The position numbers and the translations under genes are program-made. The notes beneath the pieces are model-generated. The model ran no database searches. It was not told the origin of the DNA and saw only the letters and a list, made by a program, of their open reading frames with translations. A stretch of 64,000 nucleotides of DNA from Apostichopus japonicus (Eukaryota > Echinodermata > Holothuroidea > Aspidochirotida > Stichopodidae), in the NCBI RefSeq assembly GCF_037975245.1, contig NC_092566.1:7606001-7670000 (forward strand), written 5' to 3'. This document shows, in pieces, positions 55,589-64,000 of the stretch (its first letter is position 1; each line of letters opens with the position of its first letter).

Positions 55589-55774
55589 ACACTGAGTGGA
55601 AATATGTTCATGTCTACAGTGTAATTAATCATACAGCGTTCACACAAAGACCCTCATACAAGAAAAAAATATGTGGCAGGCGTTGCAGACTAATTGGTAA
55701 AAAGAGGTCACTTTACGACCAAAGCAGGTCGATTACGTAAACTCAAGAAACTTTTCCATGATAGCGTGCTATAG
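55589..55774 (+). repeat. 185-bp direct duplication, copy 2
   Basis: Partner of 54708-54891; see that entry for the alignment. Confidence 0.9.
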
Positions 55775-56650
55775 TTGGGGTCTAGACAGCAGACCTTTAA
55801 GGAGACACAAACCCTACAAATCACTATCGTTCTATGCGATAGAGATAACTGTCATGAACAACTTTCTCCAAACAACGAAGGCAAAATCTGATTCCATTTG
55901 GGAGATATCGCAGATTTAATGCTCCTTCACATCCAAGGCTGTGGACTTGATCAAGTCTAAATATAGATTGCATCATCGAGCAATAATCACACACGTACCT
56001 AAATCTCTGATGATTGTTTTCTTTATGTAAAAGGTTTTATTTCGGTAACGGGGTTGGATTTTTGCAATTGCTGACTCTACAATTTGGAGCTCTTTGTATA
56101 CATGACCTAATAATGGCATTATTTTCAGTGTCCAGACGATTCGCATTCTACCTTTTAAAATATGAGAAGTGAAGCAAAAAGACAGTGAACGGTTAAGACC
56201 CGATAGTGGTAGAAATGACACCACAGATTTACAAAATGGCAGCTCCCAGACACTCCCAAAATAAAATCCTCCAAAATTAGCAAGATTTGTTCTTAGATGT
56301 TTGGGAGAGTTGTTCTGCACAAAGATTCCTGTCACGAGAGCTAGAGATAATCGTTGGGTTTGTTTCGCCTTGAATTTATGAAAACACTACTAAATCTTGG
56401 GTATTGATGAGTCCAGATCCACTAAAGCAACGTTGGAACCTTACCCAAGATCACAACAATAAAGTAAGAAAAATAAATAAATAATGAAAAAAAACAACAT
56501 TTACTGTAAGTTTGCAACTATGACGTCACATATGTTTACTTTCAAGTTCATTTGCTATGGTACTAACTGTAACAATTTCAACATAAAATAAAACTATCAG
56601 AAAACTGCTTATCCACTAAAGAGCCTGCGTAAGAGAATGTGTAAAAATAA
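55775..56650. other. intergenic stretch
   Basis: No gene seen. A - strand frame of 120 codons (55973-56335) has no recognisable motif. TGACGTCA lies at 56521-56528. Confidence 0.4.
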
Positions 56651-56654
56651 GTTG

Positions 56655-56693
56655 GCCTGACGTTTCGATCCTAGCAGGATCTTCTTCAGAGGC
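56655..56693 (-). ncRNA. hammerhead-ribozyme-like core (probably from a retroelement)
   Basis: On the - strand the order is GCCT (helix I), CTGAAGA core, an A, helix II GATCC-TGCTA-GGATC, GAAA, then CG and GTC (cleavage-type triplet), then AGGC pairing with the opening GCCT. All core words of a minimal type I hammerhead are present. One extra A lies between the core and helix II, and helix III is minimal, so activity is uncertain. Hammerhead motifs with very short helix III are known in Penelope-like elements. A decayed inverted copy lies at 56702-56735 on the + strand, with CTGATGA kept but GAAA lost. Confidence 0.38.
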
Positions 56694-56864
56694 TTCATTT
56701 TAGCCTCTGATGAAGGTCCTGCTAGGAATCTGGGAATATGGGACTGCAGGTCAGTGGTTCTTGAATGCGATGAGCTCTCAATGTTAAGCTTTTTAATTGC
56801 ATGGTCACCGCATATTAGGCAATGTGAAGCAATGAAGTGGGTTTTTAAAACAAGGGCGGTGCGA

Positions 56865-56871
<7 letters not shown>

Positions 56872-56950
<79 letters not shown>
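56872..56950. repeat. (TA)n microsatellite
   Basis: TA array of about 79 bp. Confidence 0.97.
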
Positions 56951-56953
<3 letters not shown>

Positions 56954-58320
56954 ACTCACACGGATTCAAAGAAGGGAATTTGTTGATGTCAAAGTTATTT
57001 TCATTTAGCTCTTAAAACGGCAATGTTTACTATAGTAGGATTCCTGTTCAAGCGAAACAGGGAATGCGTAAGAGGTAACAAATTTCATTGATTCGACAAA
57101 ACCAGGTCTTTGACCTGAAATGCAGCGAATTGTCACTAATCATTAAAGAACCATTCTGTATTGCGTGGAACTTGGAATTAAGATTGTTTTATATATCGGT
57201 CTGGAATTTGTGGTTTACAACAAAAACAGCTATAAAAATTCGTAACTGTTTAAGATACTCAGACGTTTGCGACTTAATCATTTCTCTTGCAATGAAGGTG
57301 TTATAGATTCCCACACAATTCTTAGCTTTGTTTGCGTAATTATTAGACGTGTATTTCCTCGGGAATAATTATCTGTTATTTCTGAAATTTGATAAATTCG
57401 GAGCAGTTGTTTTTATACACAAGTTAGCATAATCATAATGGTAGAAGGTTCATGATGCAGAACGTCAAATGCATTACCCCCTCTCAACCACACCCCCTCC
57501 CCATAATCTTTCTTTGAAAGATCGAGAATGCTTTTATTCAGATTACCATAAAGATGCTTGTTATGCAAAGCCAAAAATTAACAACTCTATCCACCTCTGT
57601 TCCCTAATTCCTTCACATAATTGAGAAGGTAACCGTATCATCAACACAGTGTTACGTGCAGTTGTAGTATTATTTGCCCCTTCGCAAATTCTTCAGGTAG
57701 CATACGCCCATTAGAAGCCCCATTGACTTACACACTTATAACTCACAAAAGTAATGTGGTCTCTAAGTCCAGATAGAAATTCTCACTAGCTAAACGCTAC
57801 CCATCACTGGATAGCTGACAAGTTGGCATCTCATGGCACCATCAGTTTCCGTATCATGACTGTGAAGATTGTTTGCTATCCGAGCCTGAACGTTTCGTCA
57901 CTTGTAAACAAACCTCTTCACACAGTAGTAAACAATTTTCGTACGTTGCTCCTGGGAGGTCTAAAGGGGTCTAAAATGGCCTCAATTGGCCCAATTTTCT
58001 CACCAAATGTTCTTCCATTCATGCTCTTCAACATGTAAGCCACATGCAACCAGATCCTGATTGATAACATATTAAAAAAGATGTTCTCCTACTGCATTTT
58101 GGCACTTTTCCTGAGATAGGAGAACACCCAGGCGGATTGATATAGACTCTAATATATATGCCACCTTAAGTGATCTAAACTGTGCAACTGAAAATAAGAG
58201 ACGTCAATAAAGACGCCAATAATAATCACAATACTAATCAGCAGTTATTTTAACGACGCACAAGCGACCACAAATGTGGGAGAAACCCGCAAGGGCTTAT
58301 GGATTACAACTTACACGTCG
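56951..58320. other. intergenic stretch
   Basis: No supported gene; short unrecognised frames only. Confidence 0.45.
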
Positions 58321-58329
58321 GGTGGCTTC

Positions 58330-58526
58330 CAATTCAACATTTTAAACTTAAATTTGGAATATTTTTAATTTAGAAAGTCATTTCAGATGGGAAAACCGTA
58401 GATTGCTCTTGGATGAAAAAGCCACCTTACATATATGACCCGGCCGGATTTCGAACCCAGAACCTCCCGATTGCTAAGCCCCATTGCTTCTAATGCCACC
58501 GCCTTAATCCACTCGGCCAAAGCACC
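58330..58526 (-). mobile_element. tRNA-derived SINE, better copy of the 22.0-kb family
   Basis: On the - strand from 58526 it reads GGTGCTTTGGCCGAGTGG, with an A box TGGCCGAGTGG at 58519-58509, then TTAAGGCGGTGG and a B box GGTTCGAAATCC at 58457-58446 with one inserted base. The GGCCGAGTGG...TTAAGGCG head and long variable region point to a class II tRNA such as Leu or Ser. A body of about 110 bp follows. A second, more decayed copy at 22020-22230 has the same order of blocks, which confirms a dispersed family. Confidence 0.8.
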
Positions 58527-58529
58527 GGT

Positions 58530-59655
58530 CAAGGAAATGGAAAAGTCAGGAATTAGGATGAAACAAGTGAGACATATCTTTCGGTCCGAATAAGGTATCA
58601 GAACAAACCCCTCAGTGGCATGTATGTGTCATTGTGATATGTTAATATGTATAATTTAAAGCAAATGTATTTCAGGATTGTAGTTATAATACAATTTCTT
58701 GCCGAAATAATGCAGAGAAAGTTGAGAACTTGAAAAAAATGATGTTTATAGAAACATAATATTGTCTTGTAAATGTAACTTTGCGACCTAGCGCGAAATG
58801 CTCCTTTAAAGTCATGTATTTTCGCCATCTCAGCAAACAACTTCAGAATTCATCCCTACATCTTATTTACATCATGGCCTATTTGTTTATGTTGTTAATA
58901 CCTCGTCAGATGGGTGGAGAACAACAAAATTCCTATCGAGTCGTTCAACGGACCGACATTCCGACCTGGCACTGTTTTATAACCTACCTGTGTTTTCAAT
59001 TATCTTTACTTAATAGTCCTAATTTCCACGAAAGGATTAGTGGATAGGCTCAGTTTGTTTCCGTACCCCTGTGGTCGACTGCCACGTGAAGCTTCTTTGC
59101 CACGAAAATCAGATCGGTTTTCAAAACATTCTGAGCCTCAATCTCACTTTATATTGTAGTTTTCATAGCTAAAAGGTGGCTAACATTTGCAAAAAGTGCA
59201 TCTTAAATATGTAACATCTACACGCCAACTAGTGTTGAAAGAACATAAAGAAGAGGGACACAGGGAGTCTAAGGCATTGACCTGTACCTCAAATTAAGGT
59301 TTCGAAATGTGGACCCATGCATGTACTGCGATTATTTAACGTGACTTTGCAATGTCAGTCATTTCGCAATGATAACATGAGAATATGAAAATTGAATTAA
59401 AACAGAAAATCACGTTTGGCCAGTTCAATGAAGGCAAGTTTCGTAGGATACTTTAGGCTGTTTGTGGGTTTGGATGGGCGGGGGGAGGGGGCGGTGTCTA
59501 TAGTTAGGCAGTTACGCCACCTCCTTCCGTAGGCGTACGGCACCGTCCCAACTGGGGGGGGGGGCAGAAAATTTGCCCGACTTTTGAAACTTACTACGAG
59601 CCGCATGAAACATGCTGATTCCGGTTGCGAGAATGATTTTATTGAAATTTTCATT
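58530..59655. other. intergenic stretch
   Basis: No supported gene. G-rich tracts at about 59478-59495 and 59555-59564. Confidence 0.45.
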
Positions 59656-59660
59656 TGTAG

Positions 59661-59930
59661 GCAGTGGCGTACCTAGAATAGTTGGCACCTGGGCGGTTCC
59701 TTCCATTGCCTCCCCCATGTGCAGGGGATGTCGTCCTAGGGAGGGGCCTAAGGGGAGGGGAGGATAACTTTTTGTTTATGTAAGTGGATTCGATCCAAAA
59801 TGGTGCTATCTTGTGATTATATGTTTAGGAATTTTCCGTCTTCTCTTATTTATTTCTCCTTTTTTTCTCTCTTTTTGGTTTGGACTGTGGCATGGCGCCC
59901 CCTGTCTGGTACCCGGGCGGACCGCCCCCG
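59661..59930 (+). mobile_element. hAT-like MITE fragment (CAGTGGCGTACC end)
   Basis: The left end reads CAGTGGCGTACCTAGAATAG, and later segments such as ggcatggcgccccctg and ggtacccgggcgga are typical of the same kind of element. The right terminal repeat and target duplication were not found, so the copy is probably truncated or decayed. Confidence 0.5.
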
Positions 59931-60757
59931 TCAAACTGCTCAAACCGAACTAACGTATTTTACTGTCACCCTCCATAAAATGTTTACTAAGTGAGATATT
60001 TAAATGTCTTAATTAGGAGAGTCACAATTAAGCAATTAAGGAACTTTGAGCAATGTTATTTTTCAGCACGCTTAACTTTGGAGCTAAAGCGACTGTAGAG
60101 GTCGTGGTGAATGTCGTCTGCCTGTCGTGTGCATCACAATCTATGACTAACGTCAAAATCATTAAAACAGAACGACCATAAAGATAAATTAAAAAACAAT
60201 GATTAATTAAGGGGAAAAGGAAACAATTTGTAGAGTTCGGAACTAAGCTCATAATTCTGTAGAGAGAGTTCAACAATGTCACGAACGGTAAAAGGTGTAT
60301 AAAGTTCCGATAATAATGTGGTGTTTTTTTATCCTGCATCCGAAAGGAATTAGATTGGAAAATAAGCTGACCTACATACACCACAGGTCTTGCCTTTGGT
60401 CACATGACTGATTTTCTCTCTTAATTTTTAATGAGAGGACCATATGTTTGTGGTTGTCACTTTGTTCCATGGATGATAAGAGTAATACTGTAGTAAAAAA
60501 AACATGTGATGCCGGACGGGAGGGGGGGGGGGGTGGCGATGTTGGGTAGATTACTCCTCCTCTTTGACACCCCAAAGAATATACCTCAGAAGCATATATT
60601 TGGACAGGGTATGACAGGCAGATCAGGGCTAACAAGCCTCCATTAAAAGGACAATAGCAAGAGAGGCTCCCAGTTTATACTAATGTAAGCCTATAAAAAG
60701 GAAACGTAAGAAATTGCTCTGGATTGGTGGAATGAAAATGGGGGACATGTTTTGTTT

Positions 60758-61166
60758 GGTTAGAGCAGGGCTTCCCTAACTTTATCCCCCCACGACCCCC
60801 CCCCCCCCTGTTGATGTCAGAGTTGTCCACGAACCCCCAACTTTTCGAGACACGATCTGAGTCATTATTATATTATAATACTCATAACAGTGCTTCGTAA
60901 AAGATCAAGTTCATAGTGTAATAATGTAACGGAAAATGCACGGTACGATGCTATTCAATGGCAACATATGTGTATAGAGCGCGAAAAGAGTTTGTCGATA
61001 TAGGTACGACTTGTGTACATTACTAAATTATATGATATATCAGATTTTAGTTCAACAAAAAGTACTCTAGTTTTGACTTTTAGAAACGTCTCACGAACCC
61101 CCTGGGATGGAGTCACGCACCCCCTGGGGGTTCATGCACCCCAGTTAGGGAACCCTTGGGTTAGAG
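60758..61166. mobile_element. hAT-type MITE with 8-bp target duplication
   Basis: The element runs 60766-61158 (393 bp), from CAGGGCTTCCCTAAC to GTTAGGGAACCCTTG, 15-bp inverted ends with two mismatches. A perfect 8-bp target duplication, ggttagag, is at 60758-60765 and 61159-61166. CAGGGNTTCCC-type ends are typical of hAT elements. The interior has CACGAACCCCC-type repeats near both ends and no transposase. Confidence 0.88.
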
Positions 61167-61169
61167 GGT

Positions 61170-63408
61170 GTGTAAATACTGCGGGGTCTATCTTGCATGT
61201 CGACCCATGGTTGACAGTGTTCAACGAAATATTTAGCTATAGAGAGATCAGTAGGTAGATTGATGGAGTACGAAACTGTTGGGTCACTGCGAGATTAGAG
61301 TCCCGCTCTAACCAATCATTCATTTCACTTTCAAAATTCCACTTTCTACAATTTTCAACTCCCATAATTATTTACCACGACCACGTCCTTCCCCTCCCTC
61401 CCCCTCCGTGCCCCTCTCCCTCGTATTTAAATCATACATGCCGAAGAGACTGGTATACTTTCCAAAACAGCTTTAGACTGCTCTCTTATCGTGATTGGTA
61501 CAGTGTATTGGCGCAGCATTCTCCCTCCACTCCATTACCTCCTCTACATCCCCTCCCTCCCTGCACTTCACCCCCCCCATTCCCCCTTTACCATCTCTGC
61601 CCTTCATCCCCTCTCTCTAGACTCAGGGTGGCATGATTAAAAAACTGATTCTGTGCCAGGTATAACAATACAGCATATGTGCCGCTGTACAGCAGTTTCC
61701 ATGCAGGTGTTGGTGTACAGAGTCTTTGGCCCAATTCCAAGAACCCCCCACCCCAGCCCCCCAAAAACCCCTTTTGGTTAAAATAAAATGATCGTAAGCA
61801 TTGCAAGAAATGAATAACAGCTATATTCTACACACGATTTAAAGGCATTGAAGACTCGCCCCAAACCGCGTGCGGCCATCTGAAAAAGTTAACTTTCTGT
61901 TGCTCGCAAGTGACGTTTTGTTCGTGTCGCTACAAAATGCAGACAGTAATGAAACGTGATACCTTAATTGTTATCTTTAGCTGGACCTGAGATGTCCATC
62001 GCTGTATCGTTTGTATACTGTGCTGTGTGTATTGACCGCAGCTGTATGTACTGACTGTACACTAGTGTCTAATTACCGACGGCAGCAAGCTGTGTGTGTA
62101 TTTTCGGGGATCGATGGTGGTGTTTAACACTTTTGTTACACCTCATTTGAAACAAGGTCAAATTACCGGCATTAGACGTTTCTTTTTGCGCGAGTTGTCA
62201 CACCCTTTAATGAATGAGTATAGTGTCCTTGCATACTTCCTAATTGGTTAGCTTCTACTCTTCTGACATGATCTAATTTACTGATGAAAATGTTGACTGA
62301 TGAACGAACAAACATCGGAGTTTGTGCTTGAACGCTCACCCCCCTCCCCCCCCCCCCCCTAAGAGGTCCACGATGTGACCCGAAAGGAAACAAACTGTTT
62401 ACTGCCACCATACTCCTCCCAATCCCAGCCCACATTCCCCTGTAAAATGTATGAAAAAAATATATATACAAAATGCGATGTTCGTCTCATCTTATGATGG
62501 TACCGATGATTTTATATAGCTTCTCGAGCTTTGCTCAGAAGCACACCACATCATCATTTACAAGGAATAGAAGCCACAAGGTGAAATGTTAGGCGAGGCT
62601 CTCATTCAAGTAACACCTATGTAAGAATTAAACAACACACAATGAAAGGTACTTGTTGCATATTCAGTTATGTAAATGACGTAGAAAATATAACCACCCC
62701 AAAATAGTAGCGAAAGACGTGGAATAAAATGATATTCAATCATATCGTCCGAATTTGAACCCAAAATATACCGTAGTTATTCTTCGTTCTACGTCATATG
62801 ATATGAAAATCTTGATTCCACTAAGGAATTTGGGTTGTTGGTATTCCGCGTTTGCGACATCACTGAATTGTCACCTTCGTCATGTGTCAACGAGGGGTCT
62901 AAATCCGGGTGCCCTTAAAATACCATGAAGGTGATTAAAGAAATTTAAAGAATCAACAGTAGATTTTTTCGTCCACAAACGTTTATATCGACACAAACAA
63001 AGAAAAGAAAAAAGGAACAACGAAAACGTCCTGCATTTTCTCCATACTATAATGCTCTTTCTTTGTCACTTTTGGTAAAGCTGAAATGCCAAAATCCATT
63101 TTATCGATTTTAGTGGTTAGGTGGTTAGTGGTAAGAGGAATCTGATATTAAGGTGTAGTATATCCGAATTGTATTGGTAGAAGGCAATATGATAGTTTTA
63201 ACCCAGGTTTTGTAAGTCCCCCCGCCCAATTAATGGGGCGGGGCAACAACTGTGAAATGTGCTTTGTGCGTACCCCAACCACCCCCCCCCCCCCTCCCAA
63301 ACACACACACCCGGCCGCTTTAAGCCGTTGTTCTATACCTCAATCTATCTTTACCACATATTAAAACAACTCCACTCCCAAGTTGAGGTAACACCGTCCA
63401 TTTATTTG
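61170..63408. other. intergenic stretch
   Basis: C-rich tracts at about 61380-61420, 61500-61600 and 62338-62360. No gene or complete element seen. Confidence 0.45.
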
Positions 63409-63695
63409 TCCCAGTCCAGGGGTTGCCAAAAGGCGGTCCGCGGATCAAATTCGGCCTTCGAATGATTTCAATCAGACCCGAGAAAAAAAAAATCGGCCCA
63501 CAATCGTACACTCACCGGGTTTGTATAGGCCTTTACGTTATTGGGCTTCAACGTCCTACTATATCGTCTACACTCAAGTTTGTTAAATCAATAGATATAG
63601 GGAAAATTTGGTTCCCACTGGCCCATTGCTGCAACAATTGTTTTTTAGGGGGGGGGGTTATCGGAGAAAATGAATTGAACCCCCCTGCCCTAGTC
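63409..63695. mobile_element. hAT-like MITE (CAGGGGTTGCC end), imperfect duplication
   Basis: The element would run 63417-63687, starting CAGGGGTTGCCAAAAGGCGG and ending GAACCCCCCTG. Flanks tcccagtc and ccctagtc agree at six of eight positions, so the target duplication is decayed or the right border is slightly off. No transposase. Confidence 0.6.
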
Positions 63696-64000
63696 TAAAC
63701 TGTTCCTGACAAAGCGAGACGAGTAAAATATGTTTCCATGAGTCTGAGAAGTGCCATCATAGTTGCATTATACTCGTTTATTTTCCAACTCAGTCTCTTA
63801 TAGAGACTAAAAACAATGGTTCATAATTTAAATTTCTGCCACTGGTCGTACAGGTTTTATCATTTGTGAAATATTTAAGCTTTTTTTGTTCAAACAAAAC
63901 GGAGACCTCTTTAAATGCCATTCCTGAGTTGTCAAGTATGTTTGAATCCGGGTGTCAAATACAATTGGAGCGAGATGACTGGACATCTTGAAAACATAAT
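63696..64000. other. intergenic end of window
   Basis: Nothing recognised. Confidence 0.5.

Noticed and set aside
54708-55774. Miniature LTR retrotransposon (TRIM)
   Set aside because: No TG...CA ends, no primer-binding site after the first copy, and uneven divergence between copies.

Overview
The window is animal nuclear DNA. It is AT-rich, with long spliceosomal introns that have GT-AG borders, polyadenylation signals, large (TA)n arrays, many 7-17 nt G/C runs, and a high load of SINEs and non-autonomous DNA transposons. The repeat types and the sequence of the one certain housekeeping gene suggest a marine invertebrate deuterostome, perhaps an echinoderm. That placement is an inference; the window has no diagnostic marker gene.

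Two protein genes could be rebuilt exon by exon with consistent phases. RPS14 (small-subunit ribosomal protein uS11) lies on the + strand at 7764-14079 in four coding exons. They sum to 456 nt (151 codons plus stop), the same length as the vertebrate protein. A secreted trypsin-fold serine protease lies on the - strand at 30811-20070 in five coding exons. They sum to 1215 nt (404 residues) and give a signal peptide, an approximately 90-residue propeptide, an IVAG-type catalytic domain with the full His/Asp/Ser triad, and a proline-rich tail. Its oxyanion-loop Gly193 is Lys and its Trp215 is Glu. The two genes are unrelated and transcribed toward each other, with a 6 kb gap between them that holds a 150-bp satellite. 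No further gene could be supported from 31 to 64 kb.

Layout: 1-7.7 kb is intergenic with two hAT-type MITEs carrying perfect 8-bp target duplications. 7.7-14.2 kb is RPS14, whose intron 2 holds a repeat with nuclear-receptor-like DR1 motifs. 14.8-15.5 kb is the satellite. 15.5-20 kb is intergenic, with a second DR1-bearing repeat and a G-quadruplex motif. 20.0-30.8 kb is the protease gene. 31-64 kb is repeat-dominated. It holds a tRNA-like Pol III unit, a palindrome cluster, a long foldback, an inverted second copy of the 5.8-kb MITE, a compound AAT/AATGAT microsatellite, three clear or degraded tRNA-derived SINEs or related copies, a U2-snRNA-headed retroposon-like unit, a duplicated 185-bp block, a hammerhead-like motif and two more hAT-type elements.

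The most unusual items are the U2-headed structured element at 50.03 kb, the protease substitutions, the excess of perfect TGACGTCA palindromes (12 found by eye), and the DR1-carrying repeats. All coordinates come from reading the sequence by hand; no homology search was run.
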